A stretch of 64,000 bases of DNA from CBDBZX01 sp965213645 (GTDB taxonomy: Bacteria; Deinococcota; Deinococci; Deinococcales; Trueperaceae), in contig CBDBZX010000002.1 of the NCBI GenBank assembly GCA_965213645.1, positions 434,001-498,000 on the forward strand, written 5' to 3'. Both the position numbers and the translations under genes were made by a program. Shown in pieces: positions 1 through 9,232 of this stretch. The stretch's first letter is position 1, and every line of letters starts with the position of its first letter. The notes below the pieces were generated by a model, which ran no database searches, was not told the origin of the DNA, and worked only from the letters and a program-made list of their open reading frames with translations.

Positions 1-1073
1 CCCTCTTCAAGCTCACCCTTTGCCGCGCGGTCCGCTTTGAGCTTGCGCACGGCGAGATATTCAATCACGCGATCTTTAATTTTCTCCAACCCGTAGTGGT
101 CTTCGTCCAAGATGTCAATCGCTTTATCCAACTTGAGGCGGTCTTCGCTGCGCTCGTTCCAGGGAAGTTCGGTAATCGTCGTCAAGTAGGTGCGAATGAC
201 CGAGGCTTCCGCCGAGTCGGGGTGCATCCGGGCTAAGCGGTTCAACTCGCGCTCGGCTTCCTTCATGACCTCTTCGTCCAAGTTCAACTCGTCTAACTTG
301 ACGCGGAAGTTCTCGACCTCGTCGTCGCCCTCGTCCGAACCGGAGAGTTCACGCTGCAAGGCTTTAATTTGCTCGCGCAAGAAGTATTCGCGCTGGTTGC
401 GGTCGATCTCGTCTTTGACCTCGCGCTGAACACGGCGCTGAGTTTCGGCGAGTTCGATTTCGGTGTCGATCAAGACCAAAACCTTGCGGACGCGCTCCTC
501 GACGGAGGCGGACTCCAAGACCTCTTGCTTGTCCTCGAGCCTAAAGTCCAAATGATACGCCACATAATCGGCAAACTGCCCCGCGTCGTCCAAGTTCATC
601 ACAAACTGCGCGACTTCAGGTTGGATATTGCGGCCCGATTCGATAACGTCGGAGAACTTCTCCTTGAGTTCGCGGAAGGACGCCTCGAGCGTCACGTCGC
701 TCCCGGTTGGCACCTCAAAGGGCGACACGTCCGCCTCGATGATTTCGCCGTTGTGATACCTGTCGATTTTGACCCGCGCAAACGCCTGCACGAGCATCTG
801 AATGCTGCCGTTCGGGTTCTTCTTCATCCGCAAGATGTTGCAGGCCGTGCCGACGTTGAAGAGGTCGTCGCCCGTGGGCTCTTCGACTTCGCGGTCCTTC
901 TGGCTGACGATGAGGATGGTGCGGTTGCGGTCTAGCGCCGCGTTGATCGCCCGAATCGAGACGCCGCGCCCCGCGTCGATGGGCATGACCATCGTCGGGT
1001 ACAAGACCGAGCCGCGTACCGGGCAAACCGGAACGGACGTATCGAAAAGTTCGTCGTTAGTTATCTCTGCCAT
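1..1073 (-). CDS. lon: Lon protease, N-terminal part (cut by window edge)
   Basis: ATP-dependent serine protease that degrades misfolded and regulatory proteins in the cytoplasm. Reading the reverse strand from the ATG at 1073 gives about 357 codons without a stop: an N-terminal LON substrate-binding domain (start MAEITNDELF, then PVCPVRGSVLYPTMVMPIDA), a helical linker (QRREYFLREQ-type segment and the glutamate-rich stretch GSDEGDDEVENF), and the beginning of the AAA+ region (LPWNERSEDRLKLDKA, LDEDHYGLEKIKDRVIEYLAV). Walker motifs, the Ser-Lys dyad and the C-terminus lie beyond the left edge. The start is supported by a GAGGAG Shine-Dalgarno sequence seven bases upstream on the reverse strand. 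The gene stands alone here with a 0.5-kb upstream gap. Family identification is secure; whether the gene is intact outside the window cannot be seen. Confidence 0.95.
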   Translation of the reverse strand, partial: MAEITNDELFDTSVPVCPVRGSVLYPTMVMPIDAGRGVSIRAINAALDRNRTILIVSQKDREVEEPTGDDLFNVGTACNILRMKKNPNGSIQMLVQAFARVKIDRYHNGEIIEADVSPFEVPTGSDVTLEASFRELKEKFSDVIESGRNIQPEVAQFVMNLDDAGQFADYVAYHLDFRLEDKQEVLESASVEERVRKVLVLIDTEIELAETQRRVQREVKDEIDRNQREYFLREQIKALQRELSGSDEGDDEVENFRVKLDELNLDEEVMKEAERELNRLARMHPDSAEASVIRTYLTTITELPWNERSEDRLKLDKAIDILDEDHYGLEKIKDRVIEYLAVRKLKADRAAKGELEE

Positions 1074-1374
1074 GTAGGTCTCCTCTGAGTGAGAGGTTCA
1101 AGTAGGATTGCTATGGAAATATGAGCGTGCATGTATCAAGTTTACTACGTTTAGCTATATAAGCTGGAAGGTAACTTACATAAAATTCGGCTCGGAGAAT
1201 TGCGGTATGGAGGATATTCCGTTCATCCTTTAGTGTAAGCCTCTTTGGATGACTTGAGAGTAGGAAAAGGCGAAAAGGGAGATATTTAACAGCAGCAATG
1301 AGAAAGGGGTTAGTTGGCCGAGGTAATACAGAAAATTGGTTGAGCGCAAATCGTCAGGTTCGACTAAAACATCA

Positions 1375-1543
1375 TGTCACCCTGAACGGATGTGAAGGGT
1401 CTCGTCTCGCAATCTCTGACAGTGGAGAAGACGAAGGTAGAGATTCTTCATCAGGCGAAGCCCATCCCTTCGGCAAGCTCAGGACAAGCCTGTAAAGGGC
1501 GGAGTCTATCCTGCAAAGGGCTAGCGCTCCGTTCAGAATGACA
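1375..1543. repeat. Intergenic inverted-repeat element between lon and argS
   Basis: The gap 1074-1611 holds a 169-bp segment bounded by imperfect inverted ends: TGTCACCCTGAACGGA at 1375-1390 and TCCGTTCAGAATGACA at 1528-1543 (14 of 16 positions pair). The inside carries the 'GAAGGGTC ... CTTCGGCAAGCTCAGGACAAGCCTG' style of sequence seen in widespread REP-like intergenic repeats. A 65-codon ORF over this element (1298-1495) has no protein-like features. The rest of the gap is AT-rich and presumably holds the divergent lon and argS promoters; I could not assign these confidently. Confidence 0.6.
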
Positions 1544-1611
1544 AGTTTGTATTAGGCTCATTACTTCCTCCACACGCCCAGAAAAAGAACTCCATGTTAG
1601 CTTAGACCATT

Positions 1612-3444
1612 ATGCAGACCCTCAAACTCCAACTCAAAAACGCTCTCGCTGACGCGCTCAACGAGATGAACGTAGACGCGCCCGACATCGCCATTCAAGA
1701 GGTCCCGGAAGGTAAAGCGGGCAACTACGGTAGCCCCGTCGCCTTCGGACTCGCTAAAACGCTTCGCAAGAATCCAGCAGCGATAGCGCAGGACATTATC
1801 TCAAGTTTAGACCTGCCCCCTAGCATCCAAAAAGCCGAAGCCGTTGGACCTTATATCAACTTCTTTGTAGAGCCCGCCAACTTCGTCCAGACTATCTCTA
1901 CAGTCGATACGGCGCTCCCGAGACAAGACAAAAAAGCTATCGTCGAGCACACCAGCGTCAACCCGAACAAAGAGGCGCACGTGGGGCATCTTCGCAACAT
2001 CGTCTTGGGCGACGCTTGCGCCCGCATCCTTAAGGCTGCTGGCTATGAGGTCGAGATTCAGAACTACATCGACGACACGGGGCGGCAAGCGGCGGAATCT
2101 ATCTTTGCGACGACATATTTTAACGCTCAATATGACGGGTCGAAAAAGTACGACCACTGGTTAGGCGAGCTTTACGTCAAGTTGGGTGAGGCGAAGGAGA
2201 CGGACGGTGAAGCAATCGAGCGTGGCGTCTCGGGGGTGATGCACCGGCTCGAGCGCGGCGAACTCCGCACGAAAGTGGAGGATGTGCTGAGGTCGCAGCT
2301 CGAGACCTACTACGCTTTAGGCGTCGAATACGACCTCTTGGTGTGGGAGTCCGACATCGTCCACAGCGGCTTCTTGGCGCAAGCGTTGGACGTGCTTAAA
2401 AATAGTGAGTACGTCTTCCAACCCGACGAGGGCAAGTTTGCAGGCGCGTTGGTGATGGACGTGTCCACCTTTATCCCCGGCTTAGAGGAGCCTTACGTCG
2501 TGCTCGTGCGCAGTGACGGCAACGCGATGTACGTCGCCAAAGACATCGGCACGCAGTTTTGGAAGGTCGGATTGTTTGAAGGCTTGAAGTTTAGTTCGTT
2601 CGACACGCAGCCTTCGGGGAGGACGCTCTACAGCAGCAACCCCGATGGCGAAGCGCACCCAGGCGGTCACAGTTTCGCTCACGCAGACGAGATTATCAAC
2701 GTCATCGACGTGCGCCAGTCGCATCCGCAGACGATTGTGAAAACGGCGTTAGCGCTGACCGATACGGCGCAAGGCTTCGACGCCTCGCATCACTTGGCGT
2801 ATGAGGTGGTGACGTTGGAGGGTCAAGCTATGAGTGGGCGCAAGGGGATTACCCTCTCGATTGATGAGGTCATTGAGGAGGCGACGAAACGCGCTCGTAG
2901 TGTGGTTGAAGAGAAAAACCCTGAGCTTGCCACTATCGAAGAAGTCGCGCGGCAAGTGGGCATCGGCGCGTTGCGTTTCGGGATGCTCAAGAGTGAGGCG
3001 AAGCGCATCATCGACTTTCGCTGGGAGCAAGCCGTATCACCAAAAGCACTACAAGGGGACTCTGCGCCGTATGTGCAGTACGCGCACGCGCGGGCGTGCA
3101 GTATTCTTCGTGCGGCTGAAGGCTTGGACGAACATAACGCGGATTGGTCCAAAGTCGGAACCTTAGAGGTCAAGTTGGCCCAAGAGGTTGCGCGACTGGG
3201 TGAAATTACGCTTAGCGCTGCCAGAGGTTACGCCCCGCACCTCATCGCGCAGTACGCGCTCGACTTAGCCACCGCTTGGAACAGCTATTACAACCACAAA
3301 GATGAGCAGGGGAGACCGGATACGCAAGTTTTGAAGGCGGAGCCTGGACTGAGAGAGGCGCGGCTGGCGTTAGTGCGGCGTGTGGAGGAGACCTTAGCGC
3401 AGAGTTTGGATTTATTAGGTATTGCTGCGCCAGAAGAGATGTAG
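1612..3444 (+). CDS. argS: Arginyl-tRNA synthetase
   Basis: Class I aminoacyl-tRNA synthetase that charges tRNA-Arg with arginine in the cytoplasm. The 610-residue product has an N-terminal Add1 tRNA-binding domain (residues 1-90), the HIGH signature as HVGH at residues 123-126 followed by NYIDDTGRQ, the Rossmann catalytic core, a KMSKS-equivalent AMSGRKG around 406-412, and a C-terminal DALR anticodon-binding domain rich in helices (from about 490). Length is close to the usual 550-600. The ATG at 1612 begins the expected MQTLKLQLKNALADAL. It is monocistronic, followed by two perfect or near-perfect palindromes. Confidence 0.97.
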   Translation: MQTLKLQLKNALADALNEMNVDAPDIAIQEVPEGKAGNYGSPVAFGLAKTLRKNPAAIAQDIISSLDLPPSIQKAEAVGPYINFFVEPANFVQTISTVDTALPRQDKKAIVEHTSVNPNKEAHVGHLRNIVLGDACARILKAAGYEVEIQNYIDDTGRQAAESIFATTYFNAQYDGSKKYDHWLGELYVKLGEAKETDGEAIERGVSGVMHRLERGELRTKVEDVLRSQLETYYALGVEYDLLVWESDIVHSGFLAQALDVLKNSEYVFQPDEGKFAGALVMDVSTFIPGLEEPYVVLVRSDGNAMYVAKDIGTQFWKVGLFEGLKFSSFDTQPSGRTLYSSNPDGEAHPGGHSFAHADEIINVIDVRQSHPQTIVKTALALTDTAQGFDASHHLAYEVVTLEGQAMSGRKGITLSIDEVIEEATKRARSVVEEKNPELATIEEVARQVGIGALRFGMLKSEAKRIIDFRWEQAVSPKALQGDSAPYVQYAHARACSILRAAEGLDEHNADWSKVGTLEVKLAQEVARLGEITLSAARGYAPHLIAQYALDLATAWNSYYNHKDEQGRPDTQVLKAEPGLREARLALVRRVEETLAQSLDLLGIAAPEEM

Positions 3445-3480
3445 GCATTCGTGTTCGAATTGAATGCGATACGGCACTGT

Positions 3481-3509
3481 GTAGGGACGGGTTTCAAACC
3501 CGTCCCTAC
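3481..3509. repeat. Perfect palindromic repeat downstream of argS
   Basis: GTAGGGACGGGTTT / C / AAACCCGTCCCTAC: two 14-base arms around a single base, a perfect palindrome at 3481-3509. It belongs to the GTAGGG-type intergenic palindromes found scattered in many genomes. It has no T-tract, so a terminator role is not obvious. Confidence 0.75.
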
Positions 3510-3548
3510 CACGCTACTGCGTTTTCCACGCCCAGAGATTGTGTCGCG

Positions 3549-3576
3549 GTAGGGGCGATTCATGAATCGTCCCTAC
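3549..3576. repeat. Second GTAGGG-type palindrome
   Basis: Twenty-eight bases reading GTAGGGGCGATTCA then TGAATCGTCCCTAC. The arms pair over all 14 positions with one G-T wobble. It starts 40 bp after the first palindrome ends and shares its outer GTAGGG...CCCTAC ends but not its centre, so the two are related members of one repeat class rather than identical copies. Confidence 0.7.
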
Positions 3577-3608
3577 GCCGCGCACTGGCTACGGGAAAGA
3601 GGTAACGG

Positions 3609-4058
3609 ATGCAAGGTTGTAAAACATGTGAACTTATTGCGCGTCGCGACAGAGGCGACGCGCCTTTGTGGGATGAAATTTTATGTACACCTCTTTGGGA
3701 CGTCGTCCATAACTACGACACTTCTTTACCGGGTTGGCTCGTCTTGGTGGTGCGCCGTCACCTCTCTGCGATTGACGAAATGACGGAAGAGGAGGCGGCG
3801 GAGCTTGGCATTTTGCTGCGGAGAACCTCAAAGGCACTTAAAGAGGTCGTCGGCTGCGAAAAGACCTATGTGCTCCAGTTCGCCGAGCACCCTGAGCATC
3901 CGCACGTGCATTTTCACGTCGTTCCGCGCATGGCAGGTATACCTGACGAGTACCGGGCTACGGGGGTGTTTGGGTACTCGAGCCCAACCCATGAGCGCGT
4001 CAGCGAAGCGGCGATGAATGCGCTTGCTGAGCGGTTACGCCCTTTGCTCACTGCCTAA
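3609..4058 (+). CDS. HIT family nucleotide-binding protein
   Basis: Histidine-triad superfamily protein, a nucleotide hydrolase or transferase acting on compounds such as adenosine 5'-phosphoramidates or dinucleoside polyphosphates; the exact substrate cannot be told. The 149-residue product shows a CKTC pair at residues 4-7 (zinc-ligand position in some HIT proteins) and the diagnostic triad HVHFHVV at residues 99-105, with catalytic His at 101 or 103. Length is typical. The ATG at 3609 gives the conserved start of the family; an overlapping frame at 3562 is a shadow. It is preceded by the two palindromes and followed by a 329-bp gap, so it is probably transcribed alone. Confidence 0.85.
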   Translation: MQGCKTCELIARRDRGDAPLWDEILCTPLWDVVHNYDTSLPGWLVLVVRRHLSAIDEMTEEEAAELGILLRRTSKALKEVVGCEKTYVLQFAEHPEHPHVHFHVVPRMAGIPDEYRATGVFGYSSPTHERVSEAAMNALAERLRPLLTA

Positions 4059-4070
4059 ATCAAAATCAAG

Positions 4071-4241
4071 TCACCCGACCTCTTCTCGTGGCGGCGCTGC
4101 GCTCACGCTCAAAGCTCACTGAATCTGCAGAGGGCTCACCTTAGACGTGGCTGGGCTGATAGACTAGGCTCAGGCGTGAGTGAGATGTTTAACGCATGGG
4201 TTTTATGGGGGTGTCTCGCTTGTCAAGAGGAGGTCGGGTGA
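4071..4241. repeat. 171-bp segment with long inverted ends (MITE-like)
   Basis: The gap between the HIT gene and mrpA (4059-4387) contains TCACCCGACCTCTT at 4071-4084 and, inverted, AAGAGGAGGTCGGGTGA at 4225-4241. The arms match apart from a three-base insertion. The interior has further inverted GCTCACGCTC / GGCGTGAGTGAG sequence and no credible ORF. The structure suits a small non-autonomous element; only one copy is visible here. The rest of the gap (4242-4387) is presumably the mrp promoter region. Confidence 0.5.
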
Positions 4242-4387
4242 AGCAGATGATAGTGGGTGATGATGACAGGTGATGTGGTTCTAAGCAACATAACTTTGGG
4301 TGGCGTTGGCTCGAGAGATAACGTGCCAATTATTTTAGCAAGTGACGTTCGGGTGAAAGGGTTTAGAACGCGCCTCGAGGGGAAGCG

Positions 4388-6688
4388 ATGAACGCGCAAC
4401 TCCTTCTCTTGTCGGCGGTCTTTTTACCCCTTGTCGCGGCGCTGCTCGCGCCTTTAGTGGCCTCCGTCTTAAAGGCTAGAGCTGGGCTCTTGCTCGCACT
4501 GTCGTTCGTGCCGGGGCTCTATTTGGCGACGCTGGCGGATTCGGCGCGGGAGAATCCGGTGGTGGCGAGCCTCGAGTGGGTGCCTAGCATCGACCTCTCG
4601 CTCACATTTCGTGCTGACGGTTATTCGGTTCTTTTTGCGCTGGTCGTGGCGGGTATCGGCGCACTGGTCCTACTCTACGCTTCGGCGTATCTAGGTAAGG
4701 GCGAGCGCTACGGGCGCTTTTACAGCTTCTTGCTGCTTTTTGGCGGCGCGATGATGGGGCTCGTTTTAACGGATAACTTAGTTGCCCTGTTCGCCTTCTG
4801 GGAACTCACCTCGATCTCGTCGTTTTTACTCATAGGCTACTGGGACTTCCGCAAGGCGTCGCAAGACGGGGCGATGAAGGCGATGCTGATCACTGCGATT
4901 GGCGGCTTGGCGCTTTTGGTCGGCGTGGTGCTGCTGAGCATCGCGGGGGGCAGCGGGCGGCTTTCTGAGCTTGACTACCAGGCGATTCGCACCTCTCCTC
5001 TTTTCCTTCCCGCCGCGCTGCTCCTTCTTTTGGCGGCCATGACCAAGTCGGCGCAGCTTCCCTTTCACCTCTGGCTCCCGACGGCGATGGAAGCGCCCAC
5101 GCCGATTTCGGCGTATCTACACTCCGCAACGATGGTCAAAGCGGGCGTGCTCTTGGTCGCTAAGTTGGGGCCGTTCTTCGTCGGCACAGCGTTCTCAGCG
5201 GCGTTGCTCTACATCGGCTTAGCGACGATGTTCTGGGGTTCGTACCTGGCGATTCGTCAAACCGACCTCAAGGCGCTCTTGGCCTATTCGACGGTCTCGC
5301 AGTTGGGCATCCTGATGGCGCTCTACGGCGCGGGGCACCCCTTCGTGGCGACAGCGCACCTCATCAACCACGCGGCGTTCAAGGCGACGCTCTTTATGGT
5401 GGTGGGCATCATCGACCACGAAACGGGCAGCCGCGACCTGCGCAAGCTCTCGGGGCTCATGCGCAAGTTCCCCGTCGTGTTCGCGCTGGCGCTCCCGGCG
5501 GCGCTCTCGATGGCGGGTTTACCCCCGTTCGGCGGCTTTATCTCCAAGGAGCTTTTCTACGAAGAGATGCTGCATGACGGGTTTTTGCCCATTTTCATCG
5601 CGGTAACGGGCAGCATGATGACGTTTGCGTACAGCTTGCGGTTTTTAGATGTGTTCTGGGGCGAGGTGAAGATTGAAAAGCCCGACGTCCACCGCCCTTC
5701 GCCTGCCTTCTGGTTGCCCATCACACCTCTTGTCGCCGCTGTGCTTCTCTTCGGTCTCTTGCCCGTCACCGCGACGTGGCTCACCAACCTCGCCGCGCCC
5801 TCACTCGGCTTCGAGCCGCACGACCTCTACCTCTGGCACGGCTTTTCGCTCGTCTTGGGGCTCTCCGCGCTGACCTGGGCAGTTGGCTTCGGCATCTACT
5901 GGTTTCAAGGGCGCTTCACCGCCGTGCAGGAGGCGCTCACGCCCTCGTGGAACGTCAACACGATCTACTACGCTCTAGTGCGGGGGTTGGAGCATCTCTC
6001 GAGCTTCGTCACCAACCACACGCAGAACACGAGTTTTGCGAACCACGTGCGTCTCATCTGGCTTCCCTTTGCGCTGGCCGGGCTCGTGTTCGGCTGGCGC
6101 AGCCTGCCTCCCGAGTTCGGCACACAGCTCAGTCCGGTGCCCTTAGAGTTCTTTGTTCCCGCCCTTTTGGTGCTCTCGGGCGCGGTGGGGCTCTTAGTCT
6201 CGAGGACGCGCCTCAGCGCCCTTATCTTCATGGGCCTGGCGGGGCTCTCCTCCTCGGCCATTTTCGTGATGCTCCGCGCCCCCGACTTGGCGCTCACTCA
6301 AGTTCTCATCGAGACGGTCACGGTGATTTTGTTCTTGGCGGTCTTTCGCTACTTGCCGCAGCTCACGCGCTACACGCGCTCCAAGGCGAGCGCGACCTTC
6401 GACGCGGTGCTGGCGTCGTGCGTCGGTTTAACTGTTTTTACAACCCTCATTGCGGTGCAAACGCCCATCGCCGAGCGGCTCAAAGACTGGTTTTTGGAGA
6501 ACAGCAAAAAGGGCGGCGGCGGTAACAACGTGGTGAACGTCATCTTGGTGGACTTTCGCGGCTACGACACGATGGGCGAGATTACCGTGCTCGGCATTGT
6601 CGGCGTGTCGGTCTACGCGCTTCTCAAGATGAAAACCGCGCCTTTAGCTGACGAAGTTCCAACCGAAGAGGAGGATGATGGTGGCTGA
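4388..6688 (+). CDS. mrpA: Mrp Na+/H+ antiporter subunit A
   Basis: Largest subunit of the multisubunit Mrp (Mnh/Sha/Pha) cation/proton antiporter in the cytoplasmic membrane, homologous to NuoL of respiratory complex I. The 766-residue product has many transmembrane helices, the proton-antiporter core with the conserved glutamate near residue 139 (AFWELTSISSF), the conserved Lys of TMTKSAQLPFHLWLP and HSATMVKAG, and DLKALLAYSTVSQLG. From about residue 590 it carries the DUF4040-type extension (RAPDLALTQVLIETV) and an MrpE/MbhE-like tail (DFRGYDTMGEITVLG). It lacks a fused MrpB, which is encoded next. First gene of the operon; its 3' end overlaps mrpB by 14 bases. Confidence 0.95.
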   Translation: MNAQLLLLSAVFLPLVAALLAPLVASVLKARAGLLLALSFVPGLYLATLADSARENPVVASLEWVPSIDLSLTFRADGYSVLFALVVAGIGALVLLYASAYLGKGERYGRFYSFLLLFGGAMMGLVLTDNLVALFAFWELTSISSFLLIGYWDFRKASQDGAMKAMLITAIGGLALLVGVVLLSIAGGSGRLSELDYQAIRTSPLFLPAALLLLLAAMTKSAQLPFHLWLPTAMEAPTPISAYLHSATMVKAGVLLVAKLGPFFVGTAFSAALLYIGLATMFWGSYLAIRQTDLKALLAYSTVSQLGILMALYGAGHPFVATAHLINHAAFKATLFMVVGIIDHETGSRDLRKLSGLMRKFPVVFALALPAALSMAGLPPFGGFISKELFYEEMLHDGFLPIFIAVTGSMMTFAYSLRFLDVFWGEVKIEKPDVHRPSPAFWLPITPLVAAVLLFGLLPVTATWLTNLAAPSLGFEPHDLYLWHGFSLVLGLSALTWAVGFGIYWFQGRFTAVQEALTPSWNVNTIYYALVRGLEHLSSFVTNHTQNTSFANHVRLIWLPFALAGLVFGWRSLPPEFGTQLSPVPLEFFVPALLVLSGAVGLLVSRTRLSALIFMGLAGLSSSAIFVMLRAPDLALTQVLIETVTVILFLAVFRYLPQLTRYTRSKASATFDAVLASCVGLTVFTTLIAVQTPIAERLKDWFLENSKKGGGGNNVVNVILVDFRGYDTMGEITVLGIVGVSVYALLKMKTAPLADEVPTEEEDDGG

Positions 6689-7253
6689 TAAACCCGTTGA
6701 CGCTTCGACTGACTATGAGGGTCGGCACGGCGAAGGGGAGGACACCGAGCACTTAGAGATCTTCTTCCGCACCTTCACGCGCCCTGTGATTTACGTGCTC
6801 GTGCTGTTGGGCCTACACCTCTTCTTGCGCGGCCACGGTTCGCCGGGCGGCGGCTTTATCGCGGGGCTCGTCATTGCAGTCGCGGCGCTCCTCTCGCGCA
6901 TCGTGTTAGACAGGCCGCTCCTGCGCGGTCAGCCGAACGCGATGATTCCCTGGGGGCTGCTTTTGGCGTTCGCTACGGGCGTCGTACCGCTCTTTTTTGA
7001 CCTGCCCTTCTTGACGAGCGAGTACGGTTACGTGACCTGGCCGCTGATTGGCGAGTTCGAGTGGGCCACCGCCGTGCTCTTCGACGCGGGCGTCTTTATC
7101 GTCGTAGTCGGCACGACCCTGACGATCATCGAACTGCTTTCGGGCAACACCGACGAGACCCTGAGCGATTACGGCGAAGCGGATGGTGGGACGTTCAATC
7201 CTCAGGTGCAGGCCGACATGGACGCCGCTGACGTACCGGAAGGGACCGATTAG
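6675..7253 (+). CDS. mrpB: Mrp antiporter subunit B
   Basis: Small integral-membrane subunit of the Mrp complex. The 192-residue protein has the MnhB domain: FTRPVIYVLVLLGLHLFLRGHGSPGGGFIAGLV is easily recognised from about residue 33, with the GHxxPGGGF signature, followed by three more hydrophobic segments and an acidic tail. It is longer than typical MnhB (about 140) because of a charged N-terminal extension and an acidic C-terminal extension. The ATG at 6675 lies inside the end of mrpA, so translation is coupled; an in-frame ATG at 6678 is equally possible. Confidence 0.93.
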   Translation: MMVADKPVDASTDYEGRHGEGEDTEHLEIFFRTFTRPVIYVLVLLGLHLFLRGHGSPGGGFIAGLVIAVAALLSRIVLDRPLLRGQPNAMIPWGLLLAFATGVVPLFFDLPFLTSEYGYVTWPLIGEFEWATAVLFDAGVFIVVVGTTLTIIELLSGNTDETLSDYGEADGGTFNPQVQADMDAADVPEGTD

Positions 7254-7682
7254 ATGGAACTTTTGCTCCCGCTGCTCGCCGCCGTTTTAGTCGGCACAGG
7301 CGTCTTTTTAGTGTTGTCACGGGCGATGATTCGCCTGATCATCGGCTTGTCGATGATCGCCTACGGCGCGAACATCAGCATCTTGCTGGTGACGGGCATG
7401 ACGTTGGACGCGCCGCCCCTCCTGAGCGCTGAGGGACCTTACGTGGACCCGCTGCCGCAAGCGCTCATCCTGACAGCGATTGTCATCGGTTTCGGTACGA
7501 CCTCGCTGCTCTTAGTCCTCTCCGTGCGGGCTTACCAAGCGATGAACACCGACCACGTGCAAGAACTCATCGACCAACCCGACCCGGTCAGGCCGCAGCA
7601 CGTCTACGCCGACCCGGAGCAGCCTTCGATTTCGCCCGAAACCACGAAGGATGCACGTGACTTAGACGAGGCCGCAGATTGA
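7254..7682 (+). CDS. mrpC: Mrp antiporter subunit C
   Basis: NuoK-like membrane subunit of the Mrp complex. The 142-residue product has three transmembrane helices: one at the N-terminus, one with IIGLSMIAYGANISILLV around residues 25-45, and one with DPLPQALILTAIVIGFGTTSLLLVL around 68-92, the NuoK/MnhC signature. A hydrophilic tail of about 45 residues follows, longer than in Bacillus MrpC. The ATG begins at the base after the mrpB stop codon, and its own TGA overlaps the TTG start of mrpD. Confidence 0.93.
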   Translation: MELLLPLLAAVLVGTGVFLVLSRAMIRLIIGLSMIAYGANISILLVTGMTLDAPPLLSAEGPYVDPLPQALILTAIVIGFGTTSLLLVLSVRAYQAMNTDHVQELIDQPDPVRPQHVYADPEQPSISPETTKDARDLDEAAD

Positions 7683-9232
7683 ACCTCATTAGCCTCCCCA
7701 TCCTCATCCCGCTCTTGCTAGGCATCCTCTTGCTGGTCTTTAAGGGGCACCGCTCGAGAACGGTCGTCGCCGTGCTCGGCAGCAGTGTCACGCTGACTGT
7801 CAGCGTCCTCATCATGCTGCGCACCCTCTCGGGCGAGGTGCTCGTCTTACAGATGGCGAACTGGCCTGCGCCTTTTGGTATTTCTATTGTGGCGGACGGA
7901 CTTACGGGTGTAATGCTCGTGTTGTCGAGCACGGTGGCGCTTTTAACGGTGATTTTTGCGTCTTCAAGCTTTCAACACACCCCCAGGAGGGGTCAAACCG
8001 CACTCCTCAACCGCGCCAGAGAATCGTTCGGCGCACATTCGCTCCTGCAATTTCTCTTCATGGGCGTCCATATGTCATTCCTCACGGGCGACCTCTTTAA
8101 CCTCTTCGTTTCCTTTGAGGTCATGCTCATCGCTTCTTACGGCTTGCTCCTCATCGGCGGCGAGGTGGCGCAGCTCCGCGAGGGTTTCAAGTACGTGGTC
8201 ATCAACTTGGTCGCGTCAGCGATTTTTGTCGTGGCGGCGGGCTTCTCCTATGGGCTCTTCGGCACGCTCAATATGGCGGACGTCGCGCAGCGCTTAGAGG
8301 GCGTTTCTGATCCTCGCGTCACCGTCGTCGCGCTTCTCCTGGCGCTCGTCTTCGCCACCAAAGCCGCCGTCTTTCCGCTCGGCTTCTGGTTGCCGCATAG
8401 CTACCCCGTGCCACCCGCCGCTATCAGCGCCTACTTCGGCGCGATTCTCACCAAAGTCGGCGCGTACGCGCTTATCCGCTCGTTTACGCTCATGTTTCCC
8501 GAACAAACAGGACTACAGACGACGATTTTGGTGCTCGCCGCCGTGACGATGCTTATCGGCGGCTTTGGCGCGATCGCGCAGGGGCGCTGGCGCTACCTCT
8601 TGTCGTTCGCGAACGTGGCAAGCGTCGGCTATATTGTGATGGGCACCTTTATCGGCAGCGAGGCCGCGCTGAGCGCGACGCTCTATTACTTCATTAATTC
8701 GGTCCTGGTCATCTTTGCGCTCTTTCTAATTGCGGGGTTGGGGGAGAAGCTTTCAGGCCAAAACTTCTACAGCGAGGGGCATTTGGCGGCGTATCCGTAC
8801 CTCGGGATGGGCTTTTTCATTGGGGTGATTGCGCTGGCGGGGTTGCCGCCGATGAGCGGTTTTATCGGCAAGTTCGGGCTGGTGCAGGCGCTCTTGGCGG
8901 ACGGTGGGACGCTCAACGCTTGGGTGACGGGGGCGGCGATGGTCTCGAGCTTCCTGCTGCTCTACGCGGGCTTGTCCATCTGGCGCGGCTTTTTCTGGGG
9001 CGAAAACGACGCCGTGCACCGCGTCCATCTGCCACGTGGGATGTCGTTCGCGGCGGGCGCGGCGGTGAGCCTCGTGGTCGTGTTGACCGTGCTGAGCGGT
9101 CCTATCTATAACGCCACTGAGCGCGTCGCGGCGCAACTCAGCAATAGTAGCGAGTACATCACCGCCGTACTAGGGGACGAACAACAAGCCACCGAAGAAG
9201 CCGAAGCGAACGCTGGAGGCTATCATGAATGA
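7679..9232 (+). CDS. mrpD: Mrp antiporter subunit D
   Basis: NuoM/NuoN-like proton-translocating subunit of the Mrp antiporter. The 517-residue, multi-helix protein carries the antiporter core: the conserved Glu in NLFVSFEVMLIASYGLLLIGG, Lys in ATKAAVFPLGFWLPHSYPVPPAAISAYFGAILTKVG, and GLPPMSGFIGKFGL. Its start is a TTG at 7679-7681 whose last two bases form part of the mrpC TGA stop (TTGA overlap), implying coupled translation; the next in-frame start would remove part of the first membrane helix. The segment near residues 100-115 (HTPRRGQTALLNRARESFGAH) is a hydrophilic loop. Followed by mrpE with an 8-base overlap. Confidence 0.93.
   Translation: MNLISLPILIPLLLGILLLVFKGHRSRTVVAVLGSSVTLTVSVLIMLRTLSGEVLVLQMANWPAPFGISIVADGLTGVMLVLSSTVALLTVIFASSSFQHTPRRGQTALLNRARESFGAHSLLQFLFMGVHMSFLTGDLFNLFVSFEVMLIASYGLLLIGGEVAQLREGFKYVVINLVASAIFVVAAGFSYGLFGTLNMADVAQRLEGVSDPRVTVVALLLALVFATKAAVFPLGFWLPHSYPVPPAAISAYFGAILTKVGAYALIRSFTLMFPEQTGLQTTILVLAAVTMLIGGFGAIAQGRWRYLLSFANVASVGYIVMGTFIGSEAALSATLYYFINSVLVIFALFLIAGLGEKLSGQNFYSEGHLAAYPYLGMGFFIGVIALAGLPPMSGFIGKFGLVQALLADGGTLNAWVTGAAMVSSFLLLYAGLSIWRGFFWGENDAVHRVHLPRGMSFAAGAAVSLVVVLTVLSGPIYNATERVAAQLSNSSEYITAVLGDEQQATEEAEANAGGYHE

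Noticed and set aside
369..935. 188-codon forward ORF opposite lon
   Set aside because: Antisense shadow of the Lon reading frame, which is plainly conserved on the other strand.
1298..1495. 65-codon ORF between lon and argS
   Set aside because: Lies across an inverted-repeat element of a common intergenic type; product has no protein character.
5776..6525. 249-codon forward ORF inside mrpA
   Set aside because: It is an alternate-frame shadow of a clearly conserved gene, rich in Ala, Arg and His, with no domain.
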